A stretch of 21,223 nucleotides of DNA. Source: Hirudo medicinalis (Eukaryota > Annelida > Clitellata > Hirudinida > Hirudinidae). Positions 1 to 9,450 of the stretch are shown piece by piece; position 1 is the first letter of the stretch; the number at the start of each line of letters is the position of its first letter. The notes below the pieces were generated by a model. The model searched no databases, was not told the origin of the DNA, and worked only from the letters and a program-made list of their open reading frames with translations. Location: contig MPNW01001310.1 in the NCBI GenBank assembly GCA_011800805.1, positions 4,807 to 26,029 on the forward strand. The letters run 5' to 3'. Made by a program: the position numbers and the translations under genes.

Positions 1-278
1 TTTTGGCGCGTTTGGCGGGTTTGTTAAATATTTAAATCTGTATGAAATGATGTAAATGAGTAAGAATAGCTTTTGCATTTAATGTACATCGTGAGTTGAC
101 GCTAAATAATGATTCCAAGTTTGATTATACATAGTGTCTTACAGAAATTAAGGACCACTTCAATATCGAGCCTAGCTTTTCCAAAAGGATGAAACTTATC
201 AAAGCAGATTGAAAGCTGGTTGGATCACTGCTGGCTGGAAATTAATAGAAGGGGAAGTCCGTTCCAGATCCTAACCTG

Positions 279-320
279 ACTGTGCAGGCTGGGTTGCGAA
301 CACGACACATAATGATGCAC
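279..320 (-). mobile_element. SINE fragment (B-box part), minus strand
   Basis: Read on the minus strand, this stretch gives ATGTGTCGTGTTCGCAACCC followed by AGCCTGCAC. That is nearly identical to the B-box region of the SINE copies at 6067-6266 and 2139-2279. Only the second half of the tRNA-like head is recognisable; flanking parts have decayed or were lost. Confidence 0.6.
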
Positions 321-598
321 TTCATTTTAAATAGAAATAACATGTCATTAAGATAATGACGATGATTATCACCCATAACCATCATTAACAGCAGCGTCAT
401 CATCATCGTCGTCGTCATCGTCGTCCAACGAGAAACGAGGACCTTGCTGATGAGTCAAGTGATAAATGTCAGGTGTTTATGGAATAGGTGAGGATAGATG
501 CTGACGAGAGAATATTCAGAGATGATGATGATGATGATGACGATGACGTCAGTATCTTGGAAGGCCTTTAACCGGCTCTAAAGATTTCTAATAGTAAT

Positions 599-661
599 CT
601 AATAATAATAATAATAACAATAATAATAATGATAATAATAATAATAATAATAATAATAATT
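599..661. repeat. Imperfect AAT microsatellite
   Basis: A run of about 20 AAT units interrupted by a few AAC and GAT units. It lies about 120 bp before a SINE copy. Confidence 0.9.
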
Positions 662-778
662 AATTTGTCAGATGTGGCAGATGGTTAAATTTAGTAGTTA
701 AAACACCAACATCAAAGGCTTCGAAATATCAAAACATATAAGATCATAAAGTTATCGATGTCAATTCCACATTCACTT

Positions 779-923
779 CAATGGCCGAATTGCAATGTTG
801 CGATGGTAGCCACAGCCGTTATGTCGCCTTCGCAATACATCCTGCACCGCCAGGGAGCGCTCTCGGGACGAGGCGCTATATAAATGGTGGATCGATTAAA
901 TAAAAGTGCCTGTTCCAGTTCGG
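779..923 (+). mobile_element. tRNA-derived SINE, diverged copy
   Basis: It begins with an A-box-like TGGCCGAAT and carries a decayed B-box. The body shares GCGCTATATAAATGG with the copy at 6067-6266, followed by AAAAGTGCCTG, which is shared with the minus-strand tail copy at 8028-8100. The head is the most diverged of the three long copies, so this is probably an old insertion. Confidence 0.65.
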
Positions 924-1799
924 ATGCATAAAATCTCAAAATGTCGGATAAATACAAATACTTCGAAGACTAACGAATAATTTCTCGCGAATATAATTAT
1001 AATATCAATTTCGAATCCGGCAACCGTTCTGTCATAATAATAAGATTGAACATAACGTAATAAATTATCGATTTGGTAACATTTCATTTTTAAAAAATTT
1101 TAAATATTAAATTTAAGCAGTCCTTGGCAGACGTCCAACAGAAACACCTCGAACAGGAGACCAGGATTTTAATAAATAAATACGACTTTCAAGTGAGGAT
1201 TGTTCTGTAACTTCTTTTTCGCATGTTATTTTTGTCCGCCTCGGCGTGCTTGTGGTTGGGGGTAAAAACAAGGGGCTCAGGTGTGGTAGTGCCACCATTG
1301 TTTGAAACACTCGCTTGGGGTATCGCGTCGGGAACTACGCCACTCTGAATTGCGACTTTAAAATAATAAGCGTAAATGGTCGTTGTTACGCAACTGACTT
1401 TAATCAAATAAATATGTCAATGAAGCGTAAATATTTAATTGTTATGTAATAAAAAAAAGTCCCCTATTTTTGTGAATTACTAGGTACCCAAAATCAAGTG
1501 TCGTAAGCCCGGTGTCAGGAGAAAGGCTGAGTCTCGTGATGTGAGAGCATCAAAGCATTGTTTAGAAGTGTTTTTAGTTATAATCAGTTATTTTTTTACC
1601 AGTTCAAAGTTTTAAACTGTCGTGATGAGAAGAAGCAGACAAGGACGTCAGTGGCCGAATGCAACCAACCGATAGTTGAATAGGAACACCGACGTCCGTT
1701 AATTGTTGGAGTATGATTGAAGTCTCGACATTTTCACAAAACAATCAGTTTCTGGATTAAATGAAATAAATTTTTAAAATGCCACAAATTGTTTCGGCC
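924..1799. other. Spacer without supported gene; one GC-richer patch
   Basis: Mostly AT-rich sequence. The stretch 1190-1407 is less AT-rich and open on the minus strand (72 codons), but shows no recognisable domain. About 1127-1190 belongs to a short dispersed repeat also seen at about 3209-3260. I do not call a gene. Confidence 0.4.
1127..1190 (-). repeat. Short dispersed repeat R3, copy 1
   Basis: On the minus strand it reads TATTTATTAAAATCCTGG, a short variable stretch, then TCGAGGTGTTTCT. The plus-strand block at 3209-3260 has the same order with few changes, and about 9080-9145 has a weaker match ending in CCAGGTGTTTCTGTT. The element type is unknown. Confidence 0.45.
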
Positions 1800-2075
1800 T
1801 AAATGTTTACAAAAACCTTCTTTCGGAAGATGGAGATATAAATTATGGAATATGCCCGGATTTGCTTTCTTTGAAATTGTCGATTCTATTTTTGAACCGC
1901 TACTGGCAATAAATAATAGTCGCAATTAACTCTAATTAGCTTCCACGAGTTAAACATTCTTGTTTTTAAAAATGACATTTTTAATTATCAAAGCAATATG
2001 AATAGCAATAATAATGTTAACAATGAAGACATTGGCGATGTATTACTGACATCGACATAAACAGTAACAACTTTA
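1800..2075 (+). repeat. Dispersed repeat R1, copy 1
   Basis: It aligns by eye, with gaps, to 7515-7785 and to the reverse complement of 20800-21056. Landmarks in order are GAGATATAAATTA, GGAATATGCCCGGATTTG, CTACTGGCAATAAATA, AATGAAGACATTGG and GACATAAACAGTAACAAC. No reading frame is conserved between copies, so it looks like a non-autonomous element. A SINE copy starts about 65 bp downstream. Confidence 0.65.
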
Positions 2076-2138
2076 ATTTACTTTATCAACAATGATAATG
2101 ATAGTGATGATTGGCAATTGATATAATTGATTTTTGGA

Positions 2139-2279
2139 CATGCAGGTTGGCCAAATAGGCTGCGTGAGGCGTTATAGCAACAGTCATAATGTATCGTGTT
2201 CGCAACCCAGCCTGCTTCGCCTCGGATAGGGGCGCTACATAAATGGTAGAACGATAAAAAGTGTCCTCGAACTATCGGA
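2139..2279 (+). mobile_element. tRNA-derived SINE copy
   Basis: The head shows an A-box-like TTGGCCAAATAGG and a B-box-like GTGTTCGCAACCC. GCAGG near the start can pair with CCTGC after the B-box as the end of an acceptor stem. The body has GGCGCTACATAAATGG and AAAAAGTGTCCTCG, matching the other copies. The far 3' part seen at 6220-6266 is missing or diverged. Confidence 0.7.
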
Positions 2280-2610
2280 TAATTACACTGGATCAGGAAT
2301 TGTAGGATGACCATCAACAGTTGTGGTTACAAATTTACTGGCGCCAACCTTCATATTGACTTTGATTAGTAAACTAAAACAATTAAACAAGGATAAGGTG
2401 CCATCGGTGAAATCTTTCTGCATGTTAATGCGAGGATTTTCTCGAGAGATGGATGAGTCTTCATAAAGTTTAAGCCTTGAAGGACAACGTTCATTGAGCA
2501 AAATTTAGTTATCGTCATGATGTCGTCAATTAACATCTGATATTTTATCAAGTGCTCCTCAGTGCTACCAACTTGGACATCGTCAACCTTCTCGACAGCA
2601 TTGTTCTTGT
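2280..2610. other. Spacer, no supported gene
   Basis: Two overlapping minus-strand open frames of 60-72 codons (about 2283-2551) occur here. They lack recognisable motifs or a matching splice partner, so they are not annotated as genes. Confidence 0.4.
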
Positions 2611-2660
2611 CTCACTACAAGTAGATCATGGATCGGTATCAGTGGTGTTTTTCATTAAGT
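2611..2660 (+). repeat. Dispersed repeat R2, copy 1
   Basis: It contains GTAGATCATGGATCGGTATC followed by AGTGGTGTTTTTCATT. The same order is found at 3590-3630, in reverse at 8478-8556 and 9372-9450, and in shorter form at about 4363, 4533 and 5712. It is followed within 150 bp by an ATT microsatellite, as other copies are followed by AT-rich tails. Confidence 0.6.
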
Positions 2661-2760
2661 CTTCAACTGGTAGTTTAAGAACATTTAACATTTAAAAATA
2701 TTACTAAATAAACTTTGAAATAAAGTCAATAAAATTAAAATAATTATTAAAACGAAATAA

Positions 2761-2761
<1 letters not shown>

Positions 2762-2812
<51 letters not shown>
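2762..2812. repeat. Perfect ATT microsatellite
   Basis: About 17 uninterrupted ATT units downstream of an R2 copy. Confidence 0.95.
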
Positions 2813-2814
<2 letters not shown>

Positions 2815-3208
2815 CATTGACATTCTACCTAATAGAACTAAAACACCCCTGAATTGGATAATAAATAGATAGGTTGAGATTACATAAATGATCGGAACAA
2901 TGTTTGATGTTTTAGAAGCTGAGATTTCAACCTTAGTGAACAAAAACACCTTTTATGCCGAAACAAGACCTGCTTATAGCATTCAATCTGTTTACAACCA
3001 ATGAAGTTAAGTCATCCCACATAGTGTTTGGATGGTGTGCAGTGCACCATATCATTGTCATACAACACATTATTGTCAAACGATTTGCAAACAGAAGACC
3101 TCTGGCGAACAGCTGATAACATCATCCTCATCGTGAAAACAAAGACAAGCAGACGAACAAGCCGAGGCTTAAAAAAAATTCCTGCAACGGCATCAACGTA
3201 GCGTTTGA

Positions 3209-3260
3209 AACCCGTGGCTATTTATTAAAATCCCGGAATCCCTCTCGAGGTGTTTCTTAG
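3209..3260 (+). repeat. Short dispersed repeat R3, copy 2
   Basis: TATTTATTAAAATCCCGG, a short variable stretch, then TCGAGGTGTTTCT. This matches the minus strand of 1127-1190. The element class is unknown. Confidence 0.45.
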
Positions 3261-3589
3261 ATTTCATGCATAAGTCTATTAAACAGTTAAAGTCGGACTC
3301 AGTGTTTTCATTTACTTGATACGAACTCATTACTGGTTAGGATTCCTAGCCTCGGTTGTGTTTTTCATAATATTAAAAATTATTCTTAACAAATGACATT
3401 GTTGCACTCCAATTGTTAAATAATACTGAAATCATACGAGTTTCTTAAGGCAAGAAATTCGCCAAATTGGTTAGCGATATTGACGACGATGATGCGTTGT
3501 GTCATGGGGTGCCTTAAAGGCCGTCCAAACAATGCTACAATTTCCTGCTACATTTTACAACGCTACAACACTAATTGTTTGGAAGCTTA

Positions 3590-3630
3590 TAAGCAGATCA
3601 TGATTCACTGTCAGAGGTGTTGCAGTTAAG
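3590..3630 (+). repeat. Dispersed repeat R2, copy 2
   Basis: AGCAGATCATGATTCACTG followed by TCAGAGGTGTTGCAG, aligned to the R2 copies at 2611 and 9372. It runs into an AT-rich tail. Confidence 0.5.
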
Positions 3631-3639
3631 TTTGTTTCG

Positions 3640-4215
3640 TTTAATAATATTAAATATAATATTTTTAATGATAATATTATATATTATTAATAATAATATA
3701 TTATAATATAACAATAATCAATATATTAATATTATATAATATCTAATTATATATAATTATAATTATAATAATATTAAATATTATTTCTTATTATGTTAAT
3801 AATGTTATTATTAATTAACTAGTGTACAAACCTACAAACATTCATTTTTATTTTAGATTTGATTTATATTTGATTTCAAATAAATTGTAATAATAATAAT
3901 AATTTAATAATAAATTTTTATAAATAAATTTATTAAATTAATATATTAAAATGATAAAAAATAATTCCTAGTATCCTTTCATTTTTATTTTTTCCTACAA
4001 AATGACAAAAAAAGTTTTGAATATGTTGTCCGTTTCACATAAATGGATGATTGGGACACAGCGGGATTCGAATACGCTTGTTTATTACTATCTATTTTGG
4101 GTCTTTATTAAGTGCAATTTAATCATTCATATATTTATTTATTAATAAATAATGTTAAATACAAATAAATATTATAATAAATTTAATTGTTTAATATAAA
4201 ATGTATAATAATTTA
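3640..4215. repeat. AT-only low-complexity tract
   Basis: This is almost entirely A and T, built from irregular TAATAATATTA-like motifs with many short inverted repeats, broken by a slightly more complex stretch near 4015-4115. No gene is visible. Confidence 0.8.
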
Positions 4216-4321
4216 TTTTCATCTTTACCATAACAAGTCGTAAAGAAAAAACCAATTAAAAAGATTCGCAATCTTTTGACAGTCACTGGGCTCCAAAATT
4301 TTGTCAATATTTTGTAACTGG

Positions 4322-4490
4322 TTCCAAGCTGAAGATAGTTTAACTAATAATGATCTCGAACAAGAATCAGTGGTGTTTCAATGAAGGTTGCCATTCATTA
4401 TATTGAATATTTATGAATTCATTGTAATCCAAGGATGATTAATTTACTGCAGGTGATGATGATGATGATGACGTTCTGTTTGAAGATGAC
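4322..4490 (+). repeat. Direct repeat, first copy, before an N
   Basis: It begins TTCCAAGCTGAAGATAG and runs through an R2 core (AAGAATCAGTGGTGTTTC) to a GAT tract and GTTTGAAGATGAC. The N at 4491 follows at once. The second copy at 4497-4675 repeats the same order with substitutions and a deletion of about 20 bases. It is probably an unmerged overlap between two alleles. Confidence 0.8.
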
Positions 4491-4496
4491 NTCTAA

Positions 4497-4675
4497 TTCC
4501 AAGCTGAAGGTGGTTTAACTAATTATAATCTCGAACAAGAATCAGAGGTGTTTCAATGAAGGTTGCCATTCATTACAATCCAAAGATGATTAATTTACTG
4601 CAGGTAATGATGATGACGATGACGACGATGATGATGACGACGACGACGATGATGATGATGATGTTTAAAGATGAC
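4497..4675 (+). repeat. Direct repeat, second copy, after an N
   Basis: It matches 4322-4490, starting at TTCCAAGCTGAAGGTGG and ending in an expanded GAT/GAC tract and GTTTAAAGATGAC. The GAT tract is longer than in the first copy. Confidence 0.8.
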
Positions 4676-5916
4676 ACGTTGTCGGTGACGTTGACGCATT
4701 TGTCCTCGTAACACGCAATCTCACTCGTGAAAATGATTTATTTTTAGTTTTTTAACCCTCGAGTCTCATTAATTATTGAAGTTATTGTTTTTGAAAACCG
4801 AGATCAAATCGGCATCAATGATTGAGATGATGTTGTTGTTGTTCTGCTCTTGTAAATAAACATCCCAGTGTTTAGCTCAGTTGTGTTCTTGTGTTTCCCT
4901 GCTTCAAGTGATGATGACGAGTTGCGTTTTGGACTCCATTTTGGTTTTATAATCAATTTAATAACGAGATGTTGTTAATGGAATATCGATGTGGTTTTAA
5001 TTTAGTAGTTGATTGTTTCAATTATAATTTAATTGATCGCCATTAATTACTTGACATTGTTATTAAATGTTGTGTTTATATATTTTACGAATTAAAATTT
5101 CATTATCAATTACATTATTTATTAAAACAGTTATTTTTGATTATTTTGATTATTAACAAACCAAAAAAGAAGTCACTTCATAGAAACTTAATAAAAACTC
5201 CACCGTCAGTTTATATGAGATTATTGTCTATAAACCCTTAATTTAAAATTAACTAACCCTGTTTTTGGTCGGAGTGCAAAACAAATTATGTGCTGGTTAA
5301 TAATAGTATTAACAAAAAATTACAACGAATATAGGCGTTCTCCTAGTTACTACCTAGATATTGTCAGCTTGTCGCGCATTTCCAGTTTTGCTTGATCCTC
5401 CACATGTCAGTGTTGGTGTATTGCAGTAGAACCGGGAACGGCTTCCAAATATTCTCAACAAAGCTAAGGAATAAGGCCATAGTCTTCGCTAGGTCGTCAG
5501 TAGAATCAATTTGAAATCTGGGGTGACCGAACGTTTGAATAGAATTAATGTTATTCGTTATTAATATTATTGCAGATAAATAAAAGAGTAATAAGCTGAT
5601 TATTACTTTTATGTTTCAAAGCGATATTTATTTAAGGCAATAATATTGAAATTGTAACTTACCAACATATCGCTCATTATCACATTTATTAAATTAATCA
5701 ATTAATGTCGACCTTATTTGAAACACCTTTGATTCTTAACCAAGATTTTAAGAAATAAACAGGATTTTTATTGTTGGGGTCATTTCCATAAAATCCTGTT
5801 GGCATTTTTAAAGCCATGTTGGCTGATTTCGAACAATTTGAAAAGTTCACAACAAAAGTTCATAATGTGTGATATCTATCACATGTTCGGTTGTATCAGA
5901 TGTCGTCTTTTTTTTA
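4676..5916. other. Spacer, no supported gene; one short R2 fragment
   Basis: AT-rich sequence without convincing exons. A minus-strand R2-like fragment sits at about 5712-5745 (GAAACACCTTTGATTCTT). Confidence 0.5.
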
Positions 5917-5986
5917 TAAATCCACTGGTAAATTAGCTCCATTCCAGCAGTATTGCTAAGCATGGAACTCAACTCCAGTGGATTTA
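5917..5986. repeat. Inverted repeat (12 bp arms)
   Basis: TAAATCCACTGG at 5917-5928 is the exact reverse complement of CCAGTGGATTTA at 5975-5986, with a 46-base loop. A related arm pair occurs at 9542-9581. It may be a remnant of a small hairpin element; it ends about 80 bp before a SINE copy. Confidence 0.6.
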
Positions 5987-6066
5987 TTTTGTCCCTTATT
6001 GCTCTTCTCAGGCTTTATTAGGCCGGTCATTCCATTGGGAAATGCTGGACAGTCTCATCATCAGAC

Positions 6067-6266
6067 GTGTAGGCTGGCCGAATGGGTTGCGTTCCTGCAT
6101 ACGGCGGTAATGGCAGTAGTCGTAATGTGTCGTGTTCGAAACCCAGCCTGCACTGCTTCAAGTGCCCTTGGGACGGAGCGCTATATAAATGGTTAACAAA
6201 AATGAAATATATAAATGAACTACATAAGGCGCCTCTGACGCTATGCAAATGGCGCATTATAAATTA
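6067..6266 (+). mobile_element. tRNA-derived SINE, best-preserved copy
   Basis: The head folds like a tRNA. GTGTAGG (6067-6073) pairs with CCTGCAC (6147-6153) as a 7 bp acceptor stem with one G-U pair. The A-box is TGGCCGAATGG (6075-6085), and TGTTCGAAACC (6133-6143) fits the B-box consensus with one mismatch. The A-box form and the 87-base span with room for a long variable arm point to a Leu- or Ser-type tRNA ancestor. The body carries AGCGCTATATAAATGG, and the 3' part GCAAATGGCGCATTATAAAT is shared with the minus-strand copy at 8028-8100. Pol III would start at or near the first base. No protein is encoded; open frames here are accidental. Confidence 0.8.
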
Positions 6267-6334
6267 ACTGTTATTACTATTAATTATTGAAGTTAGTGTC
6301 GATTAGATATTTTGCAAACTAGCTCTTAATGGAC

Positions 6335-6505
6335 GAATAATAATAATAATAATAATTATTATTATAATATTATTATTATTATTATTATTATATATTATAT
6401 TATATTATATATTATTATTATATATTAATTAATAATAATAATAATAATAATAATTATTATTATTATTATAAATTAATAATTATAAATTAATTATTATTAT
6501 TATTA
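6335..6505. repeat. Palindromic ATT/AAT low-complexity block
   Basis: Alternating AAT and ATT runs with TATATTA blocks. AAT runs followed by ATT runs make several nested self-complementary arms. It lies about 70 bp after the SINE. Confidence 0.9.
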
Positions 6506-7514
6506 CATAAATGACACGCCTTTCTAAAAACATCTTCAACTAGTTTATATTTAATATCTCATAAATATTTTATTATTATACATTTGATTAAATTGACAAA
6601 CCTTTCTGTTTCATATATTCATAATCATAATTAATTATAAATATGTTATTATAGATTTAAAATATTTCAAGATTCATAATCTGATGTCGGTGATGATAGT
6701 GATAATGGTAACGATGATGTCAACGATAAAAGTCAACTGTTAATAATAACAGTTATGATAATGTTAATAATGACGATAATTTCATGAAATAAGATTATAA
6801 CTTGAAAAAAACCTCTAAAGAAGCTACGATGAACCCATATGAAGCAGTGCAGTTCTCCCTTCACGTAGCATTGAAATGTGATTAATGGTAAAACATATTC
6901 TGGAGCGAACGCCCGATATTATGATTCCAATCTTAAAGATTATTATTATTATTATTCTTAATTACCATTAAATTTATTAATTATTAAATTTATTAATTAT
7001 TATGTATTTACATTAAAATGTATTATGCCAGGATTCATTTGAAGTGTTGACTTGACTTTTTAAGAAATTAACTCATTTTTTTAATGGTAATTTTGTAGTT
7101 ATACATCGCAATCATCGTCTTTTTGCTTAGTTTTTCAATTAATTTGATGCAATTTTTTCCCACCTTTATCCTGATTAACAAAGTTAAACAAAATATTTAA
7201 AGAAATCTTATTCCATTCCGTAGTAAGAGCCCTCTCTCGTTGGGCTTCAAAATTTATTTACTGCATTGTGAGACTTTCATGGCTTATTGAGGACATCTCA
7301 AAAGTAAAGGAAATAAAAATTGGAAACGCGGGCCCCAAAAAATTAGCCGAGACCCTGGACTGATCATCAGTGTTAATGTTTTTATCTATTTAATCTAGAA
7401 ATGATTTTTAATGGATATAAATAAGAAAACAGCATTGAACAGTATTGACAATAATAAAAATAATTATTATAATAATTGCCATAAATTTAAAATATTTACA
7501 TCAACAATCGACCA
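6506..7514. other. Spacer, no supported gene
   Basis: AT-rich sequence with a GAT-rich patch (about 6684-6780) and a short ATT tract (about 6942-6956). No exon, RNA gene or long repeat was recognised. Confidence 0.5.
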
Positions 7515-7785
7515 AAAAGTACAAAAAACATATCTACCAGGAGATGTAATGAAGATATAAATTAGCAGGAATATGCTCGGATTGGTTATTTAAATAACTG
7601 TTTTTTGAGGCACTACTGGCAATAAATAGCCTTAAATAGCTGTAAATGGATTTTAAGTGCCAAAAATTCTTCAAAAAAACTTTTTTTGAAATGATAACGT
7701 TAATATTATTAGCATATCATTAGAATTATGCTAATTAATGATGAAGACATTGATGTCGACGTAAACAGTAACAGCTGTTGTATTA
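7515..7785 (+). repeat. Dispersed repeat R1, copy 2
   Basis: Landmarks match copy 1 at 1800-2075: GAAGATATAAATTA, GGAATATGCTCGGATTGG, CTACTGGCAATAAATA, TTAATGATGAAGACATTG and GTCGACGTAAACAGTAACAG. It shares GCCAAAAATTCTTC with the inverted copy at 20800-21056. Copies differ by many substitutions and small indels, so the family is old or fast-diverging. Confidence 0.7.
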
Positions 7786-8027
7786 ATTAGGACAGTGGTA
7801 TCAATCAATAATGTTAATAATTGTAATGACAATAACGATGCTATTGATGGCGACAATTTATTAATTATGACTTAAACTCGAAATAAATAAGAAACACCGC
7901 CAACATGATCTCCAGTCAACTCACAAAAGACAGTACAGTTCGATTGATAGACTTTCCTTTTAAGTTATTTCTGGGGCCATTGCTGGCAGTTCCATTCTAA
8001 CAAGTTGCGTAAATGTAAATTTACATG

Positions 8028-8100
8028 TGGTTCATTTATAAAGCGCCATTTGCTTAGATTCACAGGCACTTTTGTCAACCATTTGTACCAAGCTCCTTCC
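8028..8100 (-). mobile_element. SINE 3' half, minus strand
   Basis: The reverse complement reads AAATGGTTGACAAAAGTGCC, then GCAAATGGCGCTTTATAAAT. This matches the body and 3' end of the SINE at 6067-6266 and the AAAAGTGCCTG of the copy at 779-923. No tRNA-like head is attached, so it is truncated at the 5' end, as expected for LINE-driven insertion. Confidence 0.6.
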
Positions 8101-8477
8101 TTCACAAATGCAGTCTTTAACTCGACTCCCAGAAATAACAAACTTAGAATACCCTAGAAAGCCATAAAAATATTTTATTTACTTATTCAATTTTGAAGGT
8201 GTTTTACTAGTTGCACTCAAATTGTGATATTTTGTGATTGTATTTGCCAGAGTTAATGTTTTTAAATGATAAATAGTTAATTGAATGTATAATTAATTAT
8301 TAATGATATATTAATAATAATAATAGTGATAATGATGATGATAATAATAATAACGCTACAACTTCATTATAAAGTTATTTTTAGAAAAAAAACCGTTAAT
8401 ATTAATAAAATTTTTAAATTCTTTTATTCCATTAATTTATTATCTATTTTATTTTTAAGTATTTTTATTATTACCAT
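8101..8477. other. AT-rich spacer with AAT/GAT tract
   Basis: No supported gene. It contains mixed AAT and GAT units (about 8300-8352) and a poly-T/A-rich tail adjoining a minus-strand R2 copy. Confidence 0.5.
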
Positions 8478-8556
8478 CAAAAAAAAATCCATATCCACAA
8501 AGATTGAATGCAAACACCACTGATTCTGATCCACGATTTGCTTGTTCACAGTGGGT
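8478..8556 (-). repeat. Dispersed repeat R2, minus-strand copy
   Basis: The plus strand shows AAAAAAAATCCATATCC, AAAGATTGAATGCAAAC and ACCACTGATTCTGATCC in a row. The copy at 9372-9450 has the same order with few changes, including the A-tract. The A-tract followed by AT-rich sequence resembles a retroelement 3' tail. Confidence 0.65.
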
Positions 8557-9371
8557 TTGTGTATCGTGCATCGGAAAAAACTTGATCAGTCTAAATTTTG
8601 GTCGGTGTTTAAATACACCTCCAACAAATTACTGAATGGTCATCGGATGAGCTATTATCTCCATCTTAATGCTGTGGATTTTAACTTGTTTGAAACATTC
8701 TGGCATCTCACAATTCTTTTCTAAACAACAAAAATGCTATTTAATATGTCCGTAGATAATAATATTGATCCCAGCAATCAGGTGAAAGACTTTGAACGAC
8801 GGCTGGTAGCTTTGGGCTGGATTGAAATTGATAATTGAATCGACTTGTTATTAATCGCCGTCATCATCATCATCATCATCCTCATCGTAATGTTGCCGTT
8901 GATAATGATAAAGATGGCGAGGACGACGACGACGATGACAATGATAATGGTGATGATGTCGTGAAAGTTTTCATCGTTCCAAAATATTTTCTGAAGAATC
9001 ACGAAATGCATTCAAACACTCAAGCGACGGTGCTTTCACAGCACCTCAAAAAAAAGGACATTTATAAAAGACAACAAGAGCAAGAATACGACTCCAGTCG
9101 GACTTTTTCACTGAAATTCTACACTATTCCAGGTGTTTCTGTTCCGAGGACATGCATTTGAAAGTACAATGAGGATGATTTACTAATGATAACTAAAAAT
9201 AAAAAATAAAATTATGAATTATTATTTCATAATAATTAATATCAATAATATCTACAAATGTAATATATACCTATATATAATAATATTATGTATAATATTA
9301 TAAATAATATAATATAATATATATATATAATATAAAAATACATACAATAAATATGTTATTATACGTATTTA
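8557..9371. other. Spacer with CAT/GAC tracts and AT-rich block
   Basis: It includes a CAT tract (about 8862-8885) and GAC/GAT tract (about 8919-8958) that create a 108-codon open frame of His and Asp runs, which I do not believe is a gene. About 9080-9145 has a weak R3 match, and 9200-9360 is TA-rich. Confidence 0.5.
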
Positions 9372-9450
9372 TACAAAAAAAAGCCATTTCATAAAGAATG
9401 AATGAAAACACCACTGATACTGACTCCGTGATCTGCTTACAGAGAGTGAG
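9372..9450 (-). repeat. Dispersed repeat R2, second minus-strand copy
   Basis: AAAAAAAAGCCATTTC, AAAGAATGAATGAAAAC, ACCACTGATACTGACTCC and GATCTGCTTAC. It aligns to 8478-8556 and, in reverse, to 2611-2660. Confidence 0.65.

Larger units (their letters stand above)
1..778. other. Gene-free AT-rich spacer with simple repeats
   Basis: I see no convincing coding exon here. It holds an imperfect CAT/CGT tract (about 389-425), a GAT tract (about 520-548), an AAT tract (about 599-661) and a minus-strand SINE fragment (279-320, listed separately). Confidence 0.6.
2820..3639. other. Spacer with short dispersed repeats
   Basis: No coding exon recognised. It includes the R3 copy at about 3209-3260 and an R2 copy at 3590-3630 (AAGCAGATCATGATTCACTG then TCAGAGGTGTTG). 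Confidence 0.5.

Noticed and set aside
1189..1407. Minus-strand 72-codon frame with fairly normal composition
   Set aside because: No domain, no convincing splice borders, and one end overlaps the R3 repeat.
2283..2551. Two overlapping minus-strand frames
   Set aside because: They compete in different frames, show no motif, and have no neighbouring exon to join.
6067..6153. A functional tRNA gene
   Set aside because: The D-arm, anticodon and T-stem are degenerate and related copies with the same downstream body occur elsewhere, so it is a SINE head.
5978..6267. Open frames on both strands of 60-76 codons
   Set aside because: They coincide with the SINE at 6067-6266, whose slightly lower AT content explains the lack of stops.
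8835..9161. 108-codon open frame with His and Asp runs
   Set aside because: It is produced by CAT and GAC/GAT microsatellites and then runs into a dispersed repeat; no start context, splice site or motif supports it.
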